A DNA stretch of 64,000 bases from Liolophura sinensis (GCF_032854445.1 NC_088301.1:54671187-54735186), one strand, 5' to 3'; counted from the stretch's first letter, positions 34,338 through 47,055 are shown. Translations and numbers: made by a program. The notes: generated by a model not told the origin, from the sequence alone.

Positions 34338-35351
34338 GCTGCTCCTGACGCTTCCGGTGGGGGTGTTTGTAGCGGTAGACGTGGAGACATGAGTAGCAAT
34401 ACTGGTGCCGGTGTTCTAGGGTGTCAGTTGGAGAAGATATTGTCCTATCTTAGGCAGAGTCTCCAGCAATGGGATCCAAGAGGTGATCTCCTTTGGTGTA
34501 TGGTGATCTCCTTTTGGTAACGCTGCCCAAAGTTTTAATAAAAGTTGACGTTAATCCCTCGCACCTGAATGCGGAAGCCTTTGGTGGCGTCAGTGTTGTG
34601 ATAGGGCAGTAAAGGCCGGTCAGAAGTCTGCTCCTTCGGAGGCATTGCCTGAGGAAACTTAGCCATCTTCTCATCAGGCTGTGCTGTACCGACGTCTTTG
34701 TTCAGACCAGCGGGATTGCCTATCATTGTTTGGTCTTCGGCATGGTGAAACGGTAAACAACCATGCAAAGTCCAAAGCGCAAGTTACGAGTCTGGATAGC
34801 GCACCAGTTTATATACACAAGTTCGCGTGTAAAACCTTCTAGAACATACCAGAACATTCCACAACGTGGCTACTTCCTGTTGCGCTTACGCAATGATGTC
34901 ATGTTAACAGAATAAATTCCGCTGACTCATAGTCCAGGTATTAGTATACTATGTACTCCATCTGCCCCCGTATGCGCTTTGCCACGTCCACCGCTGCTGA
35001 TCTGTCTCGAACTTTCCAAAAGAGAAAAGCAGGCAGCAGATCAGGTGATGGAGTGCACCCGCACTCCACCTTTCACTTCACGACCTCGGGTGCATGGCTT
35101 GCACCTGAACCGCCCTCACCAGCGAGCTACAACACTGTACTACAAAACAGACGTCACACACCTTCTAGAACAGCATGACCTCATAACGCGTCCTATGACG
35201 CGTCATCATGACGTCATCGCACGCGCACGACGCCTTCCACCATCACAATGCCGTGTTTACGCCTCCTCCGCTTCTTCCTACGCCTCCTTTGCTCCCTCCT
35301 CACCCACCCATAAGAAAAACCCAGGATTTACTCATCCACCCTCACCCACCC
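34025..35351 (-). repeat. Right inverted arm of element 2
   Basis: Inverted counterpart of 29,315-30,510. The outer tip has an extra copy of the GGGTGGGTGAG motif. Target-site duplication not resolved. Confidence 0.8.
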
Positions 35352-37340
35352 ATAAGAATAATCGTCAAGCGGCAAAACTGACCTGATACACTACTGTGGA
35401 CATATGTAAAATATATTTTGTCATATAGAATATCGATGTTAGTCGCTTACTACTCTGACATACCCTCCTCTTATTTGACACCAGTGCTCCTACCATATAT
35501 ACATGTACCTTGAACCGGTAAAACAAAAATTAGTAAGTCTAAATCTGTAGGCATGTGGAACGATCGTATTAATAGATAAAATGAGATAGACACTTACCCT
35601 ATGCTCTGTATGTAAAATTATGTTTATAATGAGTTAGGAAAAACACAAAATGAGCATGTATATAGGTTTTGTTGGCAGATCTGTTTAGTACTTTCTGAAA
35701 ACCAGATATGTTGACTTATTTATATCCTGTTATAACTTCCTGGTAGTTGGTTCATGTTTTGCGATTATTGACTGGGAAAGTCCTTTTATGGCTTACGCTT
35801 AGATGCATGATGAGTACAGTGCGAATATATGTCACTACCATACACAGACATTTCAGAAATCTCAGTTAAGTCTACTGTTCTCACAAAACTTTCAATATCT
35901 AGGTTCCAAATTTCGGACATATTTACCTGTCAATGAAGATCAGCACGTAACTCTGAACTATGTGTAGCTTATCTCCCTTATTCGTTTTTTGAAGTTTTCA
36001 GTAGGCTATTTCCATCCGTCGCTCAAACGAATGTTTTGCTCCTTGTCAGAGATATGCTTGTCACTCGATCATACAGGACACAGACTTAATCTCAGTTTTT
36101 TAAAACAAATGTGTGAAATGATGGAAGATAAAAACTCAAACTAACATCGAACGAGGTACAAAGCACGCTGTGTTCACTCTCACGCCATATTTGCTCCTTA
36201 GCCACCAGTTTATTATGAAGAGACAATGTGTTAATAATCGACCCACTTTTTTTCTGGTAGTGGCTATGATATTAATCTGTCTTTTAAACTTATTTTGCAA
36301 ACGCTTGGTCAAACTCGAAGTACTTTTTGAGAAAGTGATGCATACATATTTTTTTCCAGTTTGTTCGAAAGTGAATGTTAATGTCAAATTGGTGATATTC
36401 TGGAGATGCATCCCGCCATGGTTGGACTATTGCTATTTCCAGCCCGGGTCGACAGTGTTATTCGATGTAAAGCCTATCAAAGTCAGTACTGCAGGGCTGT
36501 GTTGCTGCAAAGTAAGATGCTTATTTCACGTACTAATCACAGGTAGCTTTATGGGCCTATATATTTAATGATTTTCCACAACGTGATTTCGCTTTATTGC
36601 AGTGAACAGGACATGACTAAAGTTATCACGTTACAGCAAACAATCATAAATACACCCTGCAGTGCCACAGGCAGGACCACTTGTCCGTTTCAGGAAGGCT
36701 TTAAGGGTTTAACATTCGGGCCGAACTCACCTGTACAGCGTGACATGGATCGCGTGACGTCACAAGAATACAGCTGATCAAACTCTACAGCACTGAGCAC
36801 ATACTATTGACACCTTAGGATTTTGGAACGGAATAAGTCGAATTATTGAACATAAAATACCATAAAGACAATAATATTCCATTACACTGAAGGATTGTCT
36901 AATTTTCAAATGTGAGTTAATTCAGGCAGTTTGAAACGTTGACGAAAACTTTATTCATCGACCGACTGACGGCCCGTGACTTACAATATGGCACAAATAA
37001 AGGCTTTATTGTAAGGTACACTTCGTCTTATGTCTGAGATCTGTTTCATTCTTCCCAGGTTACCTTTCAGAAATAAGTGGAAGCCAAGCTGGAACCATGA
37101 CTAACCGATCTCAGAGCTAACTTTATCTCAGACGTTGTTTAGTATTTGGAAAGACAAGGCACTAAGAAGTCCTCTGGCAATAAGGATGAGGTCAAAACGA
37201 TTTCATTTTTTATAAAATGCAGTAAACTTATACCAGTGCGGCATATTACGAGGTCAGCAATCGTAAGCTGAGAAAGAAAACTACAGGTCAATACTTACAT
37301 TCTGTCAACGTACATTTATTTTCCACACAAGATGAAATGA
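35352..37340. other. Intergenic, no gene recognised
   Basis: AT-rich with short open frames (36,170-36,568 and 36,568-36,777, plus) that show no domain. No RNA gene seen. Confidence 0.45.
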
Positions 37341-37921
37341 CTTAAAGGAGAAGAAAACTTAAAAACATGACACTATAGGCTGAAAAGAGCACATTTTTTC
37401 TATCTGGTGGTGCCTGCTGCATAATATTGCGATTTCTCCTCGCCATACACGTAAAGCCTGAAAACGGCAAAGCTGGCATAAATCGCCAAGTTCATCGCGT
37501 CCTCGTTCTTTAACACCCTGTAATTAATGCTGGGGGTGTGTTGCCTCTCCGCCAATGAGAGTCGTAAAAACTTCGGGCTTGTTCGTGTAAACTTGGAACC
37601 TACGTCCAACATTCTGGTTTACCGATCGTCAAGCGGAAAACGAACTGTACTGTTCGCTACCTTCTGTAAGGAAGAGTTCTACCGGAAATGTACGAACTGC
37701 ACATCGGCGGTTTCCGACGGCAACTCTCCTCCTAACACAGAAGACTTCAGGACTAGTTCTTAGGCAAAATGGAGTCGCCCACAGCGGATGTTGGCGCTGA
37801 CTTTATTTATAATTTATCAACTTGAGGTACAGATTAGAATTTTTATGGCTTGCACCTGCGAGGAAATGCATACTCTTTTCAATGGCATTTGATTGATATT
37901 TACATTTTCTTCTCCTTTAAG
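37341..37921. mobile_element. MITE-like element with 17-base perfect TIRs
   Basis: CTTAAAGGAGAAGAAAA at 37,341-37,357 is matched exactly inverted at 37,905-37,921. The 581-base unit has no transposase frame. A 78-codon plus frame (37,527-37,763) inside it shows no domain. Confidence 0.7.
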
Positions 37922-38629
37922 TGAGAATTATACATTAATATAGATGGTTTTCATGGTTTTTGACACCATACGCGGTGTTGTATCGGGCTACCGTCGCATA
38001 ACTCATTCCTGTCATTCTTATAGTTTTCTGTATAAAGTTTATATGGCACGTCTGTCACTGCTGGCTGTATGGCTGAAAAACTTACATGTCTACTTGTGAC
38101 GTCGTTTTTATAAAGATTTCGACGATGGAAATTACCAAGTGCAAGCTGGTTTGGGGCAAATCTCAAAGTTAACAAAAAAACACTAAAAACAACATTAAAT
38201 TTTTTGAAGAAAAAAATCAACTTTTTAATCCACTCACTAAACCATATACCAAACTTTTACTTTTTATGACATGTAGTTTCGCCTTAGGTGAAAAATGAAG
38301 CCAACGCACACTTTACCATTTAATCATCCACCATATCAGTATGATGTTTCTCTTGGTTGTCTCTTGGTTGATACGAGAACATTGTCCTGACTGAGATAAA
38401 TATGGCAGAAACTTCCCTGCTTATTTCAGGCCGTACGCTGCATGGTAAGAAATCAATTATCAGATCTTTGTCACCATTTTATCATACGTTTTTCGATGTG
38501 TTCTGTCTAACAGTCAGTGTTACTACTGAAATGCCGACACTGAAATACCAATTATTCATCAGGTAATCAATAAAGAACAGCAAAGTTATCTTTATGTATA
38601 TATATTAATTTCACCTCAACCTGAAGAGG

Positions 38630-38745
38630 CCGTACGTGGGAAGGTCTGTCAGCAACCTGTCACCCACCATAATGCTGACCGCCGTCGTATAAGTGAAATA
38701 TTCTTGAATATGGCGTAAAACAACAATCAAAAATCAAAAATCAAC
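38630..38745 (+). mobile_element. SINE 3'-half fragment
   Basis: Matches the 3' half of the 10,313 SINE (GGCCGTACGTGGGAAGGTCT ... TAAGTGAAATATTCTTGA), with an internal deletion of the GTCGTGGTTTTCC segment and an (ATCAAAA)n-like tail. Confidence 0.85.
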
Positions 38746-39008
38746 CTGAAGAACATGATGTAGGATTAATAGTTTTACATTTATTGCTTCAGAAATCTGA
38801 TAACATTATGACATATATGCAATTTGGGAAATACAAACTTTTAAAATAGTATTTCATTAGCTATGTATATGCAGTGCTAGACGCTAGTGATATCTATGTG
38901 CTGTGGCTTTTCCCTGGGCAGTGTGCACGTCAAGCACCCATACCCGCTATGTACATCCAACATATATGACTTAAAAAACTTTTGTTGAAATTCTTGAACC
39001 AGTTTAAT

Positions 39009-42000
39009 TTATTTATGAACATTCTGGTATGTCGGTGACCTCGATGGATCAGCATCTGTGTCCATATTGTTTGTATTTGTATCAGCAATCCATTCGATGT
39101 TACTGTACTGTTCGAAATCTCTTTTAAGGCCTATGTTACCAAGCGATATGATATTAGTATACGTTGGTTTACGTTTACGTGGCTGATATTTCGGTTTTGT
39201 GGTTTCGTGGTTAGGGTCGCTCTTGGATTTAGCGTCGTTATATTCTGCCCTCCCTTGATGTACATCATTGTACTCAATGACAGCTTCATCCGTGTTAATT
39301 ACCTCTGAGTCCGTGATGTCTAAGTTATTTTGGCCAGTGTTGTGGGACGGCATTGTAGTCTTCATTCCTCCTTTTTCAACCTTTGCCCCGAAATCCACTT
39401 TCCGCGGAAATATGGTGTTATTTTCATATCCCAGCGAGTCCATTGCCTGGTCTTGAGGATGCTCCGGTAAATCTTCACCTTCATAACGCCCACACTTATT
39501 GTCTTCATTATCGCTAATTATAGTATTAACACTCTCCTTGTTGCAAGTATCCATCTTGGAAACAATTCCGCGGTTTTCTTGTTCCTCTAATATAAAATAA
39601 GCCTGTTCTTCAAGGTTTTCGTTAGTTTCTGACTGCTGCAAAACTGGATTTTGTAAATCCAGTTTAATACTGACCGGCTTAGCAGATCCTGAGAATAAGT
39701 CAGGTAAATGAGTACAGTTTTTGAGGAATGTTCCGTCATTTACCGTACAACTTTCCCTTTCGTTAAATTTCTCCAAAATGAAATAAGTATTTGGCGCCTC
39801 TTGGTCGTATATGTCCTGTTTGCCCTCCCCGTCTTGTCTTTCAATTTTGCACATTCTAGTACATTCCGGATAAACTTGCTCTTTCAACGGTTCCACTTTG
39901 TAGGTAACATTAGAAGTGGAGGTATGTAATTCAATGTGTTGTACACTTTTGGACTCCTCTGGGAACCCATTTGGATGAGTTTTGCCTAAAAAGGGTTTAA
40001 CATGTGACACGGTCGATTCTATGTCCTGATAGACTGGAAGTGATTGCTGCAGATGGACGTTGGCATGTAGAGACTCGTATGTTTCTAGTTCCACACCACC
40101 GCTTTCGTTACCCAAACAAATATGGTCATATTTCTGGGATGGCTGAATAGGGCTTCCATCAGCTCCTGAATTCTACAAAAAGGGTAGTTATTATTTGCAT
40201 AAGTCCTAGTCCAGTGTTAAGGCAATTATTCCGCACACGGAATATTGCTGATTTGCAACTTAATACTGGTGATTTTCATGTAGTAGCTCATGTGGCCTTG
40301 TGCGGAAAAACGAAACTCCATGGAGCTATACTACGTGGTATGGGCGGATTTACAGGGATGGGGGTGGGATCACAGGCGTTCCATCCCCCAATAAAGCCGA
40401 AGTAAAAAATTGTAGTGGATGTTTCATAGAAGAAAATAAAATTTACGGCCTGAAGTGATAACAGTTTGGGTTAAGACATCGACTGTTACCGATTGCACGT
40501 AATTGTTGTGGTGAGGTGAATTATTGAACTTCACGGTGCGTGACATTTAAAATGTTCAGTTTTTTCAAAGAAAAAACGTTTCAACCAGTCATATGTTTCA
40601 GCAGATTGTATGTATGTATGTATGTATGTATGTATGTATGTATGTATGTATGTATGTATGTATGTATGTACGTATGTATGTACGTACGTACGTACGTACG
40701 TATGTATGTATGTATGCCTCTCCGGCCGTAAGTGGGAAGGTCTCCCAGCAACCTGCGGATGGTCGTGGGTTTCCCCTGGGCACTGCCCGGTTTCCTCCCA
40801 CCATAATGCTGACCGCCGTCGTATAAGTGAAATATTCTTGAGTACGGCGTAAAACACCAATCGAATAAATAAATAAAATGTATGTATGTATGTATGTATG
40901 TATGTATGTATGTATGTATGTATGAGTGGGGTTTAAGGTCGTAGTTAAGAATTTTTCCGTCATAAGACGACGAGGAGTCATTAGGTGTGTGTATATATAT
41001 TGTGCCTTCTTTGCCCCCAGCGAGTCGGCCCTTTATCATTTACTTTAGATTCATAATCGAACTGAAATACACTACTCTGCTCTAACTTGGGAAATTTGCT
41101 AAAGCAGTACTTCCGGGAAATTTCGAGACTCTACCTTAGTTTTCTATAGGCCTATCTACACAGCTATAGCATCGCTCGAATATGATTTCCTTCTTTAAAA
41201 GTCAAAAAGAAATGGACAAGCAGAAAGCAAATTAGTTCAGAGAAATCGCCATCAACGCGTCTGCAGCCCCGCATGGCGTTCCAGTTATCGTGGCTCTATG
41301 GTTCCTGGGCCATCAATTATCGGACTGATCCGTGTTGCATAACCCCTAACCCCAACACTTCCACACTCACCCCAGCTAAAATTTTTCACTCACATATATG
41401 TTGTGAAACGATGCGGATCGTTTCACAACATGTAGCCTCTGTTTCCAAAACACGCGCAAAGCAGCCTGAGTTTTAGATTTTGTTCTTTCATTATATATGC
41501 TGAAAATATATGAGGTAACTAAATAAATCAATTTATATATTCTCCTTGACCCAAGGATGAATTATACTTGTATATGAGCGAGTATAAGTATAGGCATGGC
41601 TGTTTACCAGTCGCCGGGAATGATTTCGTGCGAGTTCCGTCCTACTATCCTCCGGACGTAGACACTGTCTGAAAATAAATCATTTTTTCTTAACATTTTA
41701 TCTTCATATTCTTATTTCTGAGTGTTATTCGTTTTAAAAGACTAAACGTTTTGCAGAGTATCCACCCAGAGTCAAGTTATACGGAGGTATTAGTCAGATC
41801 TGTGTCAATATATTGTAACTGGATGAGTGAGATAGGTACATATTAAAACACTTCCTACCATGACGCCAGCTAGTTAAGTTGAGCTGAAATCGATTTGCTG
41901 CACGCCAAAATTCACGGTCGTGAAGTGACGGAAGTAATGCATGATGAAAACACACCGCAAACACAGAAACGTATAGAAATCAAGATTATAAGTAGTTTAA

Positions 42001-42579
42001 GGCAAACGTGATAAAAACATGAAATACTGTTTCTTATAGACTAATGTGACCCAGGAAGTAATCAGTCATCGTGTGGATTCTTCCGTCTCACCCAAAAGAG
42101 TACCTGTTTGTCCTCATGTAGTCAAGCCAAACATCGGTGAACTGCACACTCAAAAAATACTTCCTTGTTTTGGAATTTTCAACTTTTGTTTCCTTTGAAT
42201 TCCCTACTTTGAATTATGGGCTTTCCCCATAACCAGGAAATCACAAAATAACTGGTTGTGTTGATTTGTGTAGTTGTGGAGATACACAATCAGGTGCCTT
42301 AGAGGAATACACTTTTCAAAAATGTGCTAGATAAGTGGACACTCATTCATATAAGGGGAAAAAATTTAATACCGTGTTTCATTGACTAAGTAAAACATTC
42401 TTACTTTCTTCTGAGTGAGAATTTCCACGTCAGTACTGCAGCAAGTGAGATCGCCAAGCCCACTGCCATTCCGGCGAAGAACAACCCAACCAAAGCTCGA
42501 ATAGGTGCCGATTTATCCGATGTAAAATTCATAGGAGTCGAACTGAATGACGATGTATTAGATACGCCATTCATTTTCT
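39009..42579 (-). CDS. Receptor-like gene B, 3' exons (TM and tyrosine-rich tail)
   Basis: Not recognised to family; resembles the C-terminal end of molluscan multiple-EGF-type receptors. Membrane exon 42,579-42,405 (acceptor ATACAG, donor GTAAGA): a Ser/Thr-rich stalk, a ~25-residue span (ALVGLFFAGMAVGLAISLAA) and a basic stop-transfer SLRRK. Tail exon 40,172-39,009 has 387 codons and ends TYQNVHK then TAA. The membrane exon ends in phase 2 and the tail starts in phase 0, so one linker exon between them is unidentified. Tail tyrosines fall in repeated contexts: YDHI, YESL, YQDI, two YFIL(E), and YxN types YENN, YTNI, YSNI, YQNV. Such sites suit SH2-domain docking. It shares the phase pattern and YF(I/V)LE motif with gene A. 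Ectodomain exons are not visible upstream. Confidence 0.6.
40610..40716. repeat. (GTAT)n/(GTAC)n microsatellite
   Basis: A GTAT array with GTAC variants in its right part. Its continuation (40,877-40,925) lies on the other side of a SINE fragment. Confidence 0.97.
40716..40880 (+). mobile_element. 5'-truncated SINE inside the TATG microsatellite
   Basis: The 3' half of the tRNA-derived SINE (from CCTCTCCGGCCGTAAGTGGG through the (AAAT)n tail) sits between two blocks of TATG repeat, so it inserted into the microsatellite, or the microsatellite grew from its target duplication. Confidence 0.88.
40922..41036 (-). mobile_element. Retroposon fragment (same family as 16,037)
   Basis: GGGGTTTAAGGTCGTAGTTAAGAATTTTTC and the following CATAAGACGACGA block parallel the 3' end of the 16,037-16,312 element, with an internal deletion before GAGTCGGCCCTTTA. 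Confidence 0.75.
41037..42404. other. Intron region of gene B
   Basis: AT-rich; should hold the missing linker exon of gene B on the minus strand. I could not identify one with the required phases (in 2, out 0). Confidence 0.4.
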
Positions 42580-42990
42580 CTGTATAAAAGACAACGAAAG
42601 TGTGGGCAAAATGGTTATATACGTGATACAATTTTTCGCTGTAAATTACACACCTAAATGCTTATAGCCATTACATGTCTTTGTAAAAGTCGTATATAAA
42701 TATCACATAGGCTTGGTTGTCTTCCTAGAAACGTAATGATGATTTAAATCCACCAAAAACGATTTATGGTATACTACCCTAGTCGATCTCTAATCAGCCG
42801 CACTGGTGCACCACACCGGGTGACGTCATAGTTCTCCAACCCAGTGCTGGCTGGGCATATAACGTGGGATTTCGTATCAAAACGAAAAATAATGTAAATG
42901 ATTTAATAAAAGCGCTGATTTGACGGGCTATGATATCCGAAAGGGAGTTGCCCTAAAACCAGTATTTCAAAAAACGTTGTAATTTTCGAG

Positions 42991-43166
42991 ATGGATTCTA
43001 ACTATACACAGAAGTAAACATACGGCAGTATCAATTTGAACCCACAGTAGACGATGTTGAAGTTCCGATTCATGACACTGAAAACTCTGGACAGACCCCA
43101 GCTTCTGAGTCTTCAGATGTCGAATTTGATCTATGTCCAGGCATTTCCAACCGCTCTGGCAATAGT
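42991..43166 (+). pseudogene. Acidic fragment with a YQFEP motif
   Basis: From an ATG at 42,991, a frame that after a one-base frame change reads RQYQFEPTVDDVEVPIHD and then an Asp/Glu/Ser-rich stretch (ASESSDVEFDLCPG) to a TAA. An FEP motif followed by acidic sequence is reminiscent of the N-termini of P2X7-intracellular-domain-like or transposon-derived proteins. Weak. Confidence 0.25.
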
Positions 43167-43169
43167 ACT

Positions 43170-45730
43170 ACGGACTAACAATCCAGCCTATGGCTTTATT
43201 CTGTGTAAAATTTTGTGACTTTATCTTAAAATTTAATATTTGTTTATTATTATTGTCTTCTGTCCGTTTCACAATAAATATCATTTTATTCCTCGATTTA
43301 AATTTATACACATATACATATGCGATGACAACTCCTTGTTAATGTCGGCATTCAGAATAGCATAAGCCTATACAGCCGTATACAATATAAATATATGTTA
43401 GATGGGGGCGTCAGTGTTAGTGTACAAAGATTTTCTACTGTATTTTTATGATCAGTTAGGCTTCAGGCTTTAGTCGCGTGCGGCCCACATATAGTAACCA
43501 AATCTGTCGAATTCAACTTCCTCTCGCAGCTTTCAACTGTGAATTGTATGGAGAGAACTGCTTTTGGAGGGTATATACAAAATCCTTCCGTCTTGTTTTG
43601 TAATTCAACGCCTTCCTGAGGATCGAATGATTCTTAATTCGATGATCTATTTTTACAGCCTTACGCAGAACAGCAAACATTGACGTAAAGGCGAAGCTCT
43701 GACCGCTTGTAAAGCTTGCACTTGTATGAGGTAGTTTGGCACAGACTACCAAATGCTGGCGAAAAAATACATAAAACCAGCCTTGTGATTTTAAGTGTCA
43801 AATTAATCAGATTAATGTACCTTTTTGAATGCTTGTATAAACTCAGTTTAACAATATAGACAGGGGTAGCTAATTATGAATAATTAATAAATCTATACAC
43901 TAATTCTTTAAAAACGCTCTATGCCAGAGATGTTTAGTTAACAATCGATTAGCGCAAGACCAATCGAATTTTTGCTGCTAAATTAGAATAGCCCGAGTAA
44001 TTACCTTTCGCAAAAAATCAACCTCGTCTCTGCACCGTTCAAAGTCAGTAACAACGTTCCTAAAATGTGCAAAGCGGGACACATTGTAACAGTTTCAAGT
44101 TTTACAATCATTTTAACGCTATAAATGTATAGGTATGAGTATGATATTTACTGTAAAACAATATTTTGAGCCTATTCTTTGTAAATACAGAAAGGACAAT
44201 TTTGTTGGAAAATTGGCTTTTTTTTTTCAAGAAATGTCCAGTATATAGCCTCTTGGAGACTGTCAGTCTTGTTAAATGTGATAAAAATTATATATATTAC
44301 GTAGGTTGAAACGTACTTCATTAGTCCATAAGTTAACATTAGGCTTACATTTACACCAGATTTCTATCACATATAACTTTAGATGTAGACATACGTACCA
44401 GTGTGGACAAATGTGGCCAACGATGTGGAATTAGATCTCACGCTAAGAACCTAACTTTTGAATAGAAAATTTCTTACAACAGGAGCAAGACTGGGAATAA
44501 AACATAATATATTTGTATAGGCCGTGCAGGCCTACACATCAGACGCCGACCCCGCCCCACTCGTCCCCCCCATAAATCATTTCTTAGGCAAAATGACGAT
44601 CTATAGGTGAGGACCAGATACGATAGGTCTGTCTGGTGGGTTAGGTGAATTAATGCTAACAGGAAGTTCCGGGACTATCAAGACGCGATGCACCCCTTAT
44701 AGATATACCAGTGCCGCAGGAATCATCTTGGGGGAGGGGACACTTTCAAAAGAGTTTAAGCATTTCTTTTAAATTTGTTCGAACAGATTAACACACTGTA
44801 AGTGAAAACCCACGTCTATAAACTCCTCCGGAAGGCCTCTTATCCTCCACCACCTAGCAAAACTGTACAATATTTGCCCTATTTTAGGACATACTTCCAG
44901 CAAAGCTTGCTAAATATCGAGTTTAACTACGGTTTTTATCATAATGTAGAACAGGAATTCTCTTATACGATTATGAATTTAGCTGTCTGTAAAATCATTC
45001 ATACTCATTATATAGTCAGTGACATATGTTAGATGTTCATATTCTTGCAAAGATTTTACACAAAGCTGAATATAGGTGACTCGCTAAAAGAAGTAGACTA
45101 TAGCTCCCCGTTCAGATAATCTCCATCTTATCACACAAATGTTCAATATTTTCAAGTTACAGGCTCCGTACATCTGTTTGTATTTACTTTAGCTGTTCGA
45201 AAAGGCATTCAGAACATGTCTCCAGACGTCTGGGATCTGGAAGCTTCAGGGGCCTCTGGAGATTTGCCTGTAACTGACTGGGGTAGTGGTTCCACTTGAC
45301 TATGTACGACCCCACCTCGCTGCCTATACAGGCCTGATTACCCGGGCCAGTGTTTAATAAACATTGTTCAGTTTGTCCGCATGCCCTGTTAGAGTAAATA
45401 TTTCACACCTCACATAGCGCGTATAGGTATTGCAACGGAGAGTATGTATACACATGTAAAGTATGGAAGCGATCCGAAAACTAACTTTATGCCAAAAGTG
45501 CAGTTTAGGCCATCTTCATCACAACCTTGAGGGTGGAAATTTTTTTCTCTTCAAACACGTTCAAACGCGCGTACGGCTATATAGGGTCCAAGAGCTTCCA
45601 GGGCTTTCTATTTAAACGACAAGACAGCATCTAAAATATATGTCAGTCAACAGCAGTATAGTCAAGCTTTCTAAGAAGTGTCATACTTCATTAATATAAT
45701 GAGATTTCACCGATTAACATGTAGAACAAA
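43170..45730. other. Intergenic, no gene recognised
   Basis: AT-rich. A 79-codon minus frame at 43,513-43,752 is basic at its C-terminus but shows no family. Nothing else stands out. Confidence 0.45.
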
Positions 45731-45732
45731 AT

Positions 45733-47055
45733 GACAATGTAAAGCTTTCGACAGCGTCTCTTATGATATGTTGTTACATAAACAGAAGCATTATGGCTTC
45801 CATGGCCCACTGCTCAAATGGCTGCGCTCCTATCCCGAAGGCCATTCGCAACGAGTTGTCCTATAGGGCGCAGAAAATCTTCATGGGAGCCGTTATTATC
45901 CGGGATACCACAAGGGTCTTTGATTGGTCCGCTACTGTTTATTTTATATGTAAACGACATGTCTTCTTGTATTCGGCACTCTAAATTGTCACTGTATGCA
46001 CATGACAGTAAACTTTACAAACAAGTGCGTTCCGCGCAGAAATGTGAGCTATTACACGAAGACCTTGCACGTTTAACAAACTGGTGTTCAGTTTGGCAGC
46101 TTAAGTCAAACGTGGACAAGTCTTGTGTCATATCATTTACGAATAAGACCAACAAAATTATATCCAATTATAGCATAGACAGACATGCACTTGAAAGAGT
46201 TGAGACTGTGAAAGATCTTGGGATAACATTAACCAGTAATCTGAATTTTAGAGTACGTCACCAATACCATTAGAAAAGGTTATAAAATGCTTGGTTTTCT
46301 CAAGCGATCCTGTATTTCTTTTACAAAGACCCATTATATCCATCTGTAAAGATCTTTAGTTCGCTCCAACTTGGAGTATGGGTCAAGTATATGGCCCCCC
46401 ACCCAAAAATATCTCTCAGACAAGTTAGAGTCTGTTAAAAAAAGGTTCATCAAATATCTTTGTTTTAAAACTAATGACGCTTATTCCTCTGAAAAATACA
46501 GTGCTATGTGTAAACATTTTCAGCTGCCAACACTATCTGATCGCCGTAGAGCTGCCGATTTCAAGTTCTTACACAAATGCGTTCACTTTATCGTTAACTC
46601 GCCTTACCTAGCAGAGCCCGGGCCTTACGACAAACGGCAAGATTCGGGCCTGGGTCAACCAGAATTCTTTACAACAGTCTTACAGAAGGTCAGTTTCCTC
46701 GATTCTTTTTAACGGTTTTTCTGTGATTAACATATTTCATGATCTTAACTTCTGATTACAATGGTTTACAATTCTTGTTTATTTTTTTTAATGAAATTTC
46801 AACAAGAATAGTTTTATATATTCACCTATGTTTAGACGTAGGCTTATAACATTTCTGTACCAAGAATTACATCATATGTTTACCTGTGTTTACACTATCT
46901 TTGAACAAAAATTGTATTTTATATTTACCTAGCTCTAAATATGTGTATTATACGCTTCTGTTACTCTGTATGTATCCCTGTTATCGGACCTTTAAGTGGG
47001 CTCCTGGTCTGTTTGCTCTGAATATTAATAAACCATAAACCATAATAAACCGCAA
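45733..47055 (+). mobile_element. 5'-truncated non-LTR (LINE) retrotransposon
   Basis: Reverse-transcriptase remnant. Visible blocks are KAFDSVSYDML (~45,743), IPQGSLIGPLLFILYVNDM (~45,904-45,960), LYAHDSKLY (~45,990) where the catalytic YADD box reads YAHD, and further down SNLEYGSSIWPP with DKLESVKKRFIKYL (~46,364-46,465), the usual C-terminal region of jockey/CR1-type LINEs. Frame changes fall near 45,860 and 46,270. The 3' end has AATAAACCATAAACCATAA repeats (~47,023). Dead copy. Confidence 0.88.

Larger units (their letters stand above)
29315..35351. mobile_element. Second Polinton-like element with long inverted arms
   Basis: About 6 kb. The left arm (29,315-30,510) and right arm (34,025-35,351) are inverted copies of each other: shared landmarks from the ends inward are GGGTGGGTGA, GCGGAGGAGGCGTA runs, a stretch with GACGTCGGTACAGCACAG, a GGATCC-containing GAGACTCTGCCTAAGA stretch and a block encoding QWAEGK-RQFLK. 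The ~3.5-kb core holds an integrase fragment with chromodomain (plus) and several minus-strand element proteins. No polymerase or ATPase is seen. It is best read as an internally deleted Polinton relative of element 1, not a copy of it. Confidence 0.7.

Noticed and set aside
40531-41039. HTYIHTYI and MYVCMYVC repeat proteins
   Set aside because: Translation of a (TATG)n microsatellite and a SINE fragment.
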